From assembly GCA_030430205.1 (NCBI GenBank), contig JAUIGE010000050.1:1-42206 (forward strand): 42,206 nt of DNA. Reading direction: 5' to 3'. The stretch's first letter is position 1; every line of letters begins with the position of its first letter. The DNA comes from Bacteroidia bacterium (GTDB taxonomy: Bacteria; Bacteroidota; Bacteroidia; J057). Under the pieces are notes generated by a model. It ran no database searches and was not told the DNA's origin. It worked only from the letters and a program-made list of their open reading frames with translations. Position numbers and translations under genes: made by a program. Shown one piece after another: positions 24,594 to 32,270 of this stretch.

Positions 24594-24624
24594 CAAGTAT
24601 AAATAAAAATATGTTAACTGCAAA
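24594..24624 (-). promoter_or_regulatory. Promoter of the pheA leader/aromatic operon
   Basis: On the minus strand, TTTG (24624-24621), exactly 19 bp, then TATACTTG (24601-24594). The Bacteroidota consensus is TTTG-N19-21-TAnnTTTG, so one of the informative positions differs. Transcription would start within the 8 bp before the leader ATG. Confidence 0.7.
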
Positions 24625-24661
24625 TCGTATTTGATGAAAATTGTTAAGTATTCGCTCTATT

Positions 24662-25540
24662 TTATTGAGGATCAGCAAAAGAAAAGATTTCTTCCAGGTT
24701 GTTTTTGATGTTATGAGCGATCTTATCAACGGGTAAATCGTTGTCATCTCTTCCAAAGGGATCTTCGATTTCTTCGGCGATGATGACCACCGCCATCATG
24801 AAGTAATAGATCAGTGCAACCACCAGGATGGACCACCAGTGCAGGGTGTCGATCAGACTAAAGGGAAGAATCAGGGCGTAAATAATTACGCTTACCCGCA
24901 ACACATAATTGTGCGACAAAGGCAGGGGCGTATTGTGGATGCGTTCGCATTTGCCGAGTATATCGACCAGCTCATCGGTATTTTCGATGAGTTTGAGCAT
25001 CTGAAAGTCGGTGACGACCTTTTGGTCATACAAAGACCTGATGCGCGAAAGCAGCAGTTGGATGATGCGGTTGGGTTTGTGTTGAGCCTGCTCAATCTGC
25101 GATTTCAATTGGCCTTCGGGCAAGCCGAGTTCTTCCATGATTACGCCCTGGCGGAGGTGTTCTTTCAGCGAAAAAACAAAAGCCACGAGGAGAGATTGAA
25201 AGTCCTTCTGGTCTTTTTCAGGCGTCTCTGTCAGCAGCGAGCGCAGTTGCATGGCAAAATTGCGGCTGGTATTGACCAGGCCACCCAGGATTTTGCGGGC
25301 TTCCCACCAACGGTCATAAGCGGTATTATTTCTAAAAACCAGCAGCATACCGATGACCACACCCAGCAGGCCGGGAAGGGAAAGGCTGACTTCCAGCACA
25401 AAAATGCCGCTATCATGCAACCAGGTAAATAAACCTGTCAGCACAACCAAAAATGCCAGGCTGGCCCACAGCCTGCGGATAAGGGAACCTTTAAATTGAA
25501 AAATGAGTTGGAGGTCTTTCGCCCAGTGGTAGAGTCTCAT
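24662..25540 (-). CDS. Bestrophin-family ion channel
   Basis: 292 residues, the normal size for bacterial bestrophins, which form pentameric anion or cation channels in the inner membrane. Membrane segments are seen at about 25-45, 50-70, 213-230 and 235-255. The family signature RNNTAYDRWWEARKILGGLVN follows segment two, and the acidic EEIEDPFGRDDNDLPVD follows the last one, as in other members. The gene ends 76 bp upstream of the pheA leader ATG, in the same direction. A separate promoter lies between them, so read-through is possible but the leader can act independently. Confidence 0.92.
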   Translation of the reverse strand: MRLYHWAKDLQLIFQFKGSLIRRLWASLAFLVVLTGLFTWLHDSGIFVLEVSLSLPGLLGVVIGMLLVFRNNTAYDRWWEARKILGGLVNTSRNFAMQLRSLLTETPEKDQKDFQSLLVAFVFSLKEHLRQGVIMEELGLPEGQLKSQIEQAQHKPNRIIQLLLSRIRSLYDQKVVTDFQMLKLIENTDELVDILGKCERIHNTPLPLSHNYVLRVSVIIYALILPFSLIDTLHWWSILVVALIYYFMMAVVIIAEEIEDPFGRDDNDLPVDKIAHNIKNNLEEIFSFADPQ

Positions 25541-25877
25541 GCTTTGTTTGGAGGATTGAGCTACAAAGAAAGCTTCCCTTTCTTATATGCCAAAATATGT
25601 AGGGTGATTTTTTGCTTTGCGGATAAAACTTTTTCGGGTGAAAAATTATTTGTAGTTTGAAGTAAAGCCGTTCTTTTTATTCCATTTAGGGCAGTACCCG
25701 AACAAAACTGGAAAAATCTGACGCTGCAAATTGTGATGCGGGGAGGCGTTTTTACACAAGTGGTGTTTCAACTCAAAAACTTCGTTTTTGAACTCCACCA
25801 AAATGTTAGAAGAACCTAAAATATCAATTTTCCATCATTGGCTGTGTCCTTTTGGACACAGCCTTATCATATTTCTT
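25541..25877. promoter_or_regulatory. Intergenic region with two hairpins before a T9SS cargo gene
   Basis: No gene is supported in these 337 bp between divergent genes. A first hairpin (25761-25800) has CAAAAAC and GTTTTTG around a TTC loop, with outer TGGTG/CACCA arms. A second (25840-25863) is perfect: GGCTGTGTCC and GGACACAGCC around TTTT, ending 14 bp before the ATG at 25878. The second would sit in the 5' untranslated region of the cargo gene and could affect its translation or stability. Confidence 0.55.
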
Positions 25878-27410
25878 ATGAAAAATATTTCCCTTTTTCT
25901 ATTAATATTTTTTTTGTTTGCTGAAAATCAGGCTCAAACGATCTCCCCTTTTTTTACCCATTTTGATATTGATAGAGAGCCTGATTCAGGAGGGGCTATA
26001 TTGCCTGTTGGAGATTCTGCTTATTGGGTTTTGGGGAGAGGGGGAAAATGGAATCCAGAAGGCTGGTATACAAAATACCTAAGTCTACATAAAATAACCA
26101 ATTCCGGGCACCTTATAGTTGATAAATTTTATGGCTACTCGCAAGGGAATTGGTACTTTGCAAGGGCTTCTACTTGTGTGAACACTTTTGATGGAAACCT
26201 AATGATTGCGGGTATAGTTTCAGTGTTTGATACCATTTCCCAATCCGAAAAGTATCATATCAAGATGATAAAATTTGATATTAATGGAGATAGCCTTTGG
26301 TCAAAATCTTTTGACTGGGGAAGAATTGTGAATGTTTTTTCCATGATACAGACACCTGATTCTGGCTTCATTATTACAGGCAATTATTATACAATTGGTG
26401 ATAACGACACCAAATCAGATATGTATGTTTTAAAAACAAATGCCATCGGTGAGCAAGAGTGGTTATATGAAGCAGGATATGCAAACCAATCAGATGGGGC
26501 TTCATCCGTCATTCTTTCACCTCATGGCTATTTGATTGGAGGCTATGGTTTTAATCGATCCAGTGCCTCAGTAGACGGCATGGTTATTTTATTAAACCCG
26601 CATGGCCAAAAAATCACTGAATGGTTTTATTCAGAGCGAGAGCAGGCATCCGATTGTGGAACCATTTTATTCCCTATTCAAAATAGTACAGATTTCTTTA
26701 TGAGTCATTGCCATCCTGATACTTCCATTGAGGGTAGTAGAGAGTTCATCGTTTTTTCTCTCTCCAGAGTAGCTATTAGTGGTCAGGTAATCTGGAAACG
26801 ATGGCTGGCTGGGCCTGGCTTCAGGAATCTTTGGCGAGTCAGAGAACTTCCCAATGGGGATGTGATGGCAGCCGGGCAATGGACCCCTCCCTTTCCTGAA
26901 TCCAGCAAACATACTCTGGGGTGGCTATCCCGCTTTTCGGCTGAAGGAGAACCTCTTTGGGAGAGCTTTATCCTGCCAAAAGATACAAGCCATTTAAGAA
27001 TTGAAGATTTTTATCCTGCCCCTGACGGCGGCTTTTACTGTACTGGCATGTTCAACTCTCTTACATTTTATGGTTCCGACATCGCCTTTTTCAAGACCGA
27101 CTCCTTCGGCTGCATCCAGCCGGGCTGTCAGATTTTTGCGGGGGTAGAGGAGGAGATAGCGAAAAAAAAACTCCGTATTTATCCCAATCCTGCTTCAGGT
27201 AGACTCTATATCGAAGCTGATAAGCCTATGCAAAACATGCAGCTACAGATTGTGGATGTGAATGGGAGAAGGATACATTGGGAAGAGGAATCAGTCTTTT
27301 CCGGGCTGAAGGAAATTGATGTTTCCAACTGGAAATCAGGCATGTACTGGGTGTTGTGGACGGTCGATGGTCAGGTAAAGCGTAGCCAGAGCATTGTCAT
27401 AACGCACTGA
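25878..27410 (+). CDS. Secreted beta-propeller-like protein with T9SS type A sorting domain
   Basis: 510 residues from the ATG at 25878, chosen because a signal peptide (MKNISLFLLIFFLF to ENQAQ) follows; the frame is open further upstream without it. The body (about 25-430) contains repeated blocks such as DSGFIITGNY, HGYLIGGYGF and NGDVMAAGQW, each followed by a strand with W or F: the pattern of delta-60/BBP-like repeats that usually form a beta propeller. The C-terminus (about 440-510) is a type A sorting domain: LRIYPNPASGRLYIEA, LQIVDVNGRRI, WKSGMYWVLW and a final SQSIVITH. It is therefore a T9SS cargo released or anchored at the surface. Codon third positions look more AT-rich than in neighbouring genes. 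Confidence 0.85.
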   Translation: MKNISLFLLIFFLFAENQAQTISPFFTHFDIDREPDSGGAILPVGDSAYWVLGRGGKWNPEGWYTKYLSLHKITNSGHLIVDKFYGYSQGNWYFARASTCVNTFDGNLMIAGIVSVFDTISQSEKYHIKMIKFDINGDSLWSKSFDWGRIVNVFSMIQTPDSGFIITGNYYTIGDNDTKSDMYVLKTNAIGEQEWLYEAGYANQSDGASSVILSPHGYLIGGYGFNRSSASVDGMVILLNPHGQKITEWFYSEREQASDCGTILFPIQNSTDFFMSHCHPDTSIEGSREFIVFSLSRVAISGQVIWKRWLAGPGFRNLWRVRELPNGDVMAAGQWTPPFPESSKHTLGWLSRFSAEGEPLWESFILPKDTSHLRIEDFYPAPDGGFYCTGMFNSLTFYGSDIAFFKTDSFGCIQPGCQIFAGVEEEIAKKKLRIYPNPASGRLYIEADKPMQNMQLQIVDVNGRRIHWEEESVFSGLKEIDVSNWKSGMYWVLWTVDGQVKRSQSIVITH

Positions 27411-27415
27411 CAAAA

Positions 27416-29179
27416 TCATTTGATCATCCCTACCACCCATTCTCTCGCCTTGCGGCTCTCCACCATATATCGGGAGATAGAAACCCGCCCGATTTCGGGC
27501 TGGAAAAAGGCTGTGAGCTGGTAAAAGCCGCTTTCGGCTGTTTCTGTATCGAAAAAGATTCGATAGGTGGTATTGCCGATTTCGGTCACTTTGACATAGT
27601 CGTACACCCAGCTGCCGTCTTCGGGGTAGCCACGAAATCCCAGCGCATTCATGCGCTTTTTGAGTGTATCCATGGGATTTTTGCCTTTGACTATCATGGC
27701 AATCCGAAAGCCGGATATATCTACAAAAATGCCGTCTTTTTGACCTGAAAGCAGCAGGGAATCTATGATGCGCAGCGTATCCATTTGTACAGCCTGGCTA
27801 GGTGAGATGAGCATTTTGCGGGACCTGGCAAGTTCTTTTGCAAGCCAGTCATTTTCTGCTATCAGCGCACCCGTTTCCACTTTATTGCTGTCCACTGTCG
27901 CACCGACCCTTTTCAGCCTGAGAGCTTGCTGCAGGCGTTCTACCTCCTGTATCAGGTAGCTGTTTTCTGCTTTCATGGCTTCATAGCTCAATTGATCTGC
28001 ATAATCTGAAGTGCCTTCTTTCAGCTCTTTAAGCTGGGCTTTAAATGCTTCATTTTCAGCTTGCAGGCGGATGCTTTGCTCGTGCAAATTGATCAGGCTG
28101 TCCCGCTCTTTTTGGGTGTCAACCATCTCTCCCAGGAGCGCATAGGCTTGCCTTTTCCATCCGGCAGCTTCCGCCTCCTCTTTTACCTTTTCTGTTTCCA
28201 ATGCCCATTGCAGGCTATCCAGCAAGCTGTTAAGGCTGTCGCAATTATTGATTTCTTCCCCGCTGTAGATGTTGGGCATGCCTTGCATGGACTGCTTGAG
28301 GCCGGGGACGATGGCCGTGGGATTGGGCGTTTGGGTGGGCAAAGGATCTTCCAGCTGATGGCTGAAAAGAGTATGTGTCGTTGTTTGGTTTCTGCTGCGT
28401 GGCCCTGGCCTTTCAGGCCGGTTGATGAAGTGTATGCTCGCGCCGAGCTGCAGCACATGCAATTGATCATTGCCCTCAAATCCTCCCAGGTGACCGATAT
28501 TATCGATATAGTCGGTGCCGGTCTTGCGGTAGGTGTAGGAAAAATGCAAGCCCAGGCGATCGTCCAGGTTGTATTCAATACCAACTGTAAGCGGCATTTG
28601 ATAAGTGATGGTATTGTAGATGTCCTCGCTGGGGGCGCGGGTGGACACTTTTCGAACGAGGGGAATGCCCGTTTCGCTTTGCGGAAAGAAGGCAAGTATG
28701 CCGAAACCAACCCCTAAAAAAGGCTTTAGCCTTTTGGGTTGGCGGATCAGGTTGATCCGAAATCCCAGGTTGTTGTGGACCATAAAGGTCTCTGTATAGC
28801 GGTTGGGTTGTATGATGAGGGGCGGAAAGCCATCTCCCAGATCAAATTTTACAGCAGGAATATCCGGGTTTTGGCCAACAATTTTGCCATATCCCAGTTC
28901 AAATTGCAGGTTGAGCCGACGGGGAGCACCTGAGCGAAAGGAAAGATTGAAGCCGGGGTAAAAGCTGAAAAAATTGCTGTTCAGGATGCCTTCTTCATTG
29001 TAATTCAAATCTCCATAATAGCCTGTAGCTGTCATGGAAAGGCCCAAAACCCAGTCATTGGCCTTTTCGGCAGAGTCAGGAGTCTGCGGAGATTGGCCCG
29101 CCAAGGGGAGGGAAATGAAAAGAATTGCTAAAGTGATCCAGCTTTTCACCTGTTTTTGTATGCTACTTTCCCTGGACAT
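27416..29179 (-). CDS. Exported beta-barrel plus coiled-coil protein
   Basis: 587 residues. The signal segment (about 12-29, ending PLAGQ) follows a longer-than-usual N-terminus. Residues 42-255 have alternating aromatic/polar strands (for example LGLSMTATGYYGDLNY, LGLHFSYTYRKTGTDYIDN) like an eight-stranded OmpA/porin-type outer-membrane barrel. After a Pro-rich linker, residues 315-440 form a coiled coil (LLDSLQWALETEKVKEEAEA and following). A C-terminal globular domain (about 470-587) has no recognised family. Such barrel proteins with periplasmic helices may link the outer membrane to the cell wall or a complex; this is a guess. The stop is 5 bp from the stop of the convergent T9SS cargo gene. 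Confidence 0.75.
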   Translation of the reverse strand: MSRESSIQKQVKSWITLAILFISLPLAGQSPQTPDSAEKANDWVLGLSMTATGYYGDLNYNEEGILNSNFFSFYPGFNLSFRSGAPRRLNLQFELGYGKIVGQNPDIPAVKFDLGDGFPPLIIQPNRYTETFMVHNNLGFRINLIRQPKRLKPFLGVGFGILAFFPQSETGIPLVRKVSTRAPSEDIYNTITYQMPLTVGIEYNLDDRLGLHFSYTYRKTGTDYIDNIGHLGGFEGNDQLHVLQLGASIHFINRPERPGPRSRNQTTTHTLFSHQLEDPLPTQTPNPTAIVPGLKQSMQGMPNIYSGEEINNCDSLNSLLDSLQWALETEKVKEEAEAAGWKRQAYALLGEMVDTQKERDSLINLHEQSIRLQAENEAFKAQLKELKEGTSDYADQLSYEAMKAENSYLIQEVERLQQALRLKRVGATVDSNKVETGALIAENDWLAKELARSRKMLISPSQAVQMDTLRIIDSLLLSGQKDGIFVDISGFRIAMIVKGKNPMDTLKKRMNALGFRGYPEDGSWVYDYVKVTEIGNTTYRIFFDTETAESGFYQLTAFFQPEIGRVSISRYMVESRKAREWVVGMIK

Positions 29180-29317
29180 GAAATTTCAAAAATGATTATT
29201 ACCCAAAAAGGTATTCAAAAATAAAAAATGAAAGATAAGGATTATTTGATGCCAAAATTGTTCCTAATTCAATTAAGGCTTCAAAAATTACTTTTCCAAG
29301 TGCTGCCCGAATACTCC

Positions 29318-29348
29318 TTGAATATCACACCGATTATCCCTAACTTTC
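29318..29348 (+). promoter_or_regulatory. Candidate promoter for the lipoprotein gene
   Basis: TTG (29318-29320), 20 bp, then TAACTTTC (29341-29348), close to the Bacteroidota TTG-N19-21-TAnnTTTG pattern. It ends 11 bp before the ATG at 29360. Confidence 0.5.
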
Positions 29349-29359
29349 GTTAAGAAGGT

Positions 29360-29842
29360 ATGTCAATGAAAAGAATTGTTATAGGTATTGGAATCATCTC
29401 TCTTTTGGCTGCGGCATGCAATACGGAGCCTGTTTTCTCCATTATCCCGGAGATAGACTATGTTGATATACAGCCGCGTGAAGCGAGGGAGAACGTAGAT
29501 TCCATCCTGATTACCATCAGTTTTAAAGACGGAGATGGTGATTTGGGCGACCTCCCCAATAGCGGTACCCAAAGCATTACCATTCGCGACAACCGGATTT
29601 TGCCCGATGGCAACCTCCTGCCTGACTCGCTGGCGATCTCTCGCTTCAGCATTCCTGATCTCAAATCCAAGGCCCGCAATCCTTCCATTCAGGGAAAAAT
29701 ATTTATCACCTTGTCTCCCACAATTGTTTTTCCCCGCAACCTGAGTGAGCAGCGCGTCCCCTTCAGTATCTATATCAAAGACCAATCTGAGCATGTAAGC
29801 AATGTCGTCTTCACAGACGAGATTCTGCTGAAGAAACAATAA
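29360..29842 (+). CDS. Small lipoprotein of unknown function
   Basis: 160 residues. A lipoprotein signal (MKRIVIGIGIISLLAAAC, with Cys as the lipid site) places it on the periplasmic or surface side. MSMKR has two possible starts two codons apart. The rest is a beta-rich domain with FKDGDGDLGDLP, an Asp/Gly loop, and a final strand VVFTDEILLKKQ. Proteins with this FKDGDGD...G motif are common in Bacteroidota as hypothetical lipoproteins; no role was recognised. It is followed 5 bp later by the DUF2007-like gene. Confidence 0.75.
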   Translation: MSMKRIVIGIGIISLLAAACNTEPVFSIIPEIDYVDIQPREARENVDSILITISFKDGDGDLGDLPNSGTQSITIRDNRILPDGNLLPDSLAISRFSIPDLKSKARNPSIQGKIFITLSPTIVFPRNLSEQRVPFSIYIKDQSEHVSNVVFTDEILLKKQ

Positions 29843-29847
29843 TACCC

Positions 29848-30147
29848 GTGGCCAAGCTCATCAAACTAACAGCTGCTTCCATGCCCGCCGATGCCATGCG
29901 CCTCCGCATTCTCCTTGACCGTGCGGACATTCCGTATACCACCTTCAATGAACTGAATTTTCTGATGACGGCCCAGGGGCCCATCCAGTTTTTCGTTCCC
30001 GAAATCTTCTTCAAAGAAGCACTCGCCCAGCTTGATGCCGCTTTCGAAGTGGATATGGACAATGTGCCGGACCATTGCCCGGCCTGCCATACCGAAACCA
30101 TGCCCGGTAGGGCTGATTGTGTGGCTTGCGGCCTGTTTTTGGGCTGA
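29848..30147 (+). CDS. DUF2007-like protein with C-terminal zinc-ribbon half
   Basis: 99 residues from a GTG start, 5 bp after the lipoprotein stop, so translation is likely coupled. Residues 3-65 match the DUF2007 pattern (A.RLRILLDRADIPYTTFNE, then VPEIFFKEALAQL), a small ACT-like fold proposed to be a signal transducer. The C-terminus has two CxxC pairs (CPACHTE and CVACG), which would bind one zinc ion. Cytoplasmic; function unknown. Confidence 0.75.
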   Translation: MAKLIKLTAASMPADAMRLRILLDRADIPYTTFNELNFLMTAQGPIQFFVPEIFFKEALAQLDAAFEVDMDNVPDHCPACHTETMPGRADCVACGLFLG

Positions 30148-30148
30148 G

Positions 30149-30760
30149 TTATTTCTTCAAAATAATATTTCGCCTCCCTTCCCAAACCCCCTCCTCATTC
30201 TTCTCCAACCTGACAATTGCAGAAAATAAGCCCTTGTCTGCTTCTTCCGCGATGCTTGTTTCACTGATCAAAGGATCTCCTTCAAAAAGGGTGGATTCTA
30301 TCCAGTATTCCTCGATTTCATCGCTGGAAAGGGTGATATGAACATGCGCCGGCTCGGGCCGGTTGGGGTATGGGGCAGGCTTGATGCTGCGAAAAGCATA
30401 TCTCCCACGCGCATCGCTGCGCATCCAGGACCGCAGGTATCCATGGCGGCGGCCGTTGCCGCTTTCGTCTCCTTTCTTATCATAAATGCCTTTTTGGTTG
30501 GTATGGTAGGCATATACCAATATGCCTTCAGCAGGCGTAACACTATCTGAAAGATAGATAACTCCCGATATGTATATCGGTTCTCCCGGCTCATCCTCAG
30601 GCGCGATTCGCGTCTGCCAATCCAACTCTTGCGGCGCGTCCATCGCGCCGCACCATTCGCAATCGGGAAGAGGCTGCCTTTTGGCAGCAGTTTTTTGGGG
30701 TGTCTGACAGCTCAGAGAAAGCGAAGCTACAAGCAAAATGGCAATCAGGAAATCTTTCAT
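30149..30760 (-). CDS. Lipoprotein resembling intradiol ring-cleavage dioxygenases
   Basis: 203 residues with a lipoprotein signal (MKDFLIAILLVASLSLSC), so it is membrane-attached outside the cytoplasm. The domain (about 55-175) follows the protocatechuate 3,4-dioxygenase beta-type pattern: ISGVIYLSDSVTPAEGILVYAYHTN, HGYLRSWMRSDARGRYAFRS, then PAPYPNRPEPAHVHITL. The Tyr (HGYLR), Tyr (PYPN) and His-x-His residues match the Fe(III) ligand positions. Substrate unknown; many exported relatives in Bacteroidota have no assigned substrate. It lies 77 bp after tolC in the same direction and converges with the DUF2007-like gene, whose stop ends one base before this stop. Confidence 0.82.
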   Translation of the reverse strand: MKDFLIAILLVASLSLSCQTPQKTAAKRQPLPDCEWCGAMDAPQELDWQTRIAPEDEPGEPIYISGVIYLSDSVTPAEGILVYAYHTNQKGIYDKKGDESGNGRRHGYLRSWMRSDARGRYAFRSIKPAPYPNRPEPAHVHITLSSDEIEEYWIESTLFEGDPLISETSIAEEADKGLFSAIVRLEKNEEGVWEGRRNIILKK

Positions 30761-30836
30761 AATCGGTTGGATTCTTTTGTTTCAAGTTAACAAATGAACG
30801 ACACCGAAGTAGGTCAAAGATTGCAAATCCATACAT

Positions 30837-32270
30837 TTATTCACCTGCCAACTGCAAACTCATCGCCGCAAACTGCCATGCAGCCTGGGTTTTGGCATAT
30901 TTAGCCTGGAGGCTCAGCAGTTTTTGACGGGCGTCTATCAGCTTCATTTCCCGCGAATTGATCAGGAAAAGCGTGCTTTGACCATTTCGAAGCTTTTCTT
31001 CCTCTGCCTCCAGCAATCGCTCATAATTGCCTACGGCATCGCTTTGAAGGCTGATTTGTGCGCTCAGGCCCAGCGAGAGAGATTGGTAGTATAAAAGCTT
31101 ATTTTCCACCTCCAGACGCTTGCGGTCGCGCTCCAGTTGAGTTTGCTGTATTTTGATTTTCGTGGCTGCCAGCTCGCCTCTTTCTTTTCGCAGAAAAATC
31201 GGAAATCCCACCTCAAATCCCCATTTGTAGTTTTGCGTGGGCAAAAAGTCCGTCTGCGTCCATCCTTCCTCAAATGCCTGGCCGGAGCTCAGGATGTTGT
31301 AGTTGACATCCAGTTGGGGTTTGAGCATCTCTGCCTTGAGCTTGCGCTCGATGTCAAGGCTTTCAAGCTTGAAAGCATTTTGAAGCATCAGGGGATGCTG
31401 GTCTATTTGGGCAAGCAAGAGGCTTAGTTCTTCCTGGGAAAAAGCAGTTTCAGCCGCTTTTTCCAATAGAGAAAAAGGCCTCACTTCCAGCTTCAACTCG
31501 AGCGGCAAGCCGCTTTCGCTCCACAAAAAATTGGACAGTTCTATGCCCGCATTTTGAAATGCATTCCTTGCTTCCAGAGCGAGCAGCTGTATGCTTTGAA
31601 ACTGTGTGAGGGCGTCGGTGGTATCAATGGCAGCTTTGTCGCCGGATAGGAATGCCTGGCGGATGGCTTCAAACCTCCCCGCTGCGCGCTGCGCAGCTTC
31701 TTCAAAAAGCGCCAAAGCGCTGTATTGCGCAGCCCAATGCCAATAGCGGAGGCTTGCCTCATAGATGAGTTCATTGAACGCAAGTTGCTGGTCCACAGCT
31801 GTTTGCTCAAGCAAAACTTTTGCCTGCTGAAGCGCTGCGCGCCGCCCGTCTATGCGCAAGCCGCGCAGCAGAGGAAGCGAGACACCCAATACAGCCTGGC
31901 CCTGTTTGGGCAGTTTATCCATCGGATTGGTAAATGCGCCTTCATTGCTGTTAAAAGCCGCTTTTACCTCTATCCCGCTTCGCGTGGGCAGTTTCAATCC
32001 TCCCTCAAAAACATCCCAATAATTGGTTTCCCCATACAATTTGTCGTCATAGCTGGCGTAGAGTTTCGGATCAAAAGCGCCCCGCGCTTTCATGAGCTGG
32101 GCCTGAGCGGCCTCCTCCATGAGGCCGATTTGACGGGCCATAGGGTGGTATGTCGCCACCCATTCGATATATTGGTCGAAGCTGAGCCGTGAGCTGTCTG
32201 CCTCAAGGGGCTGAGCAAAAAACCGAAAAGGAAAAAAAGCGAATAGGCAGATGAAAAGTCTTGTGGTCAT
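30837..32270 (-). CDS. TolC-family outer-membrane efflux protein
   Basis: 477 residues with a signal peptide (to FFAQ). The helical OEP repeats are visible: LSFDQYIEWVATYHPMARQ at the N-terminus, AAQAQLMKARGAFDPKLYASYDD, the second-half repeat with ELAATKIKIQQTQLERDRKR, and NGQSTLFLINSREMKLIDARQ. It would form the outer-membrane trimeric channel of the adjacent HlyD/ABC system. The start overlaps the hlyD stop by 4 bp (ATGA), indicating coupled translation. It starts 63 residues or so shorter than some TolC proteins but within the family range. Confidence 0.92.
   Translation of the reverse strand: MTTRLFICLFAFFPFRFFAQPLEADSSRLSFDQYIEWVATYHPMARQIGLMEEAAQAQLMKARGAFDPKLYASYDDKLYGETNYWDVFEGGLKLPTRSGIEVKAAFNSNEGAFTNPMDKLPKQGQAVLGVSLPLLRGLRIDGRRAALQQAKVLLEQTAVDQQLAFNELIYEASLRYWHWAAQYSALALFEEAAQRAAGRFEAIRQAFLSGDKAAIDTTDALTQFQSIQLLALEARNAFQNAGIELSNFLWSESGLPLELKLEVRPFSLLEKAAETAFSQEELSLLLAQIDQHPLMLQNAFKLESLDIERKLKAEMLKPQLDVNYNILSSGQAFEEGWTQTDFLPTQNYKWGFEVGFPIFLRKERGELAATKIKIQQTQLERDRKRLEVENKLLYYQSLSLGLSAQISLQSDAVGNYERLLEAEEEKLRNGQSTLFLINSREMKLIDARQKLLSLQAKYAKTQAAWQFAAMSLQLAGE

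Noticed and set aside
24520-24756. 78-codon minus-strand ORF ending in the leader peptide
   Set aside because: Most of it overlaps the end of the bestrophin gene in another frame; the promoter at 24594-24624 and the ATG at 24585 point to the 21-codon ORF only.
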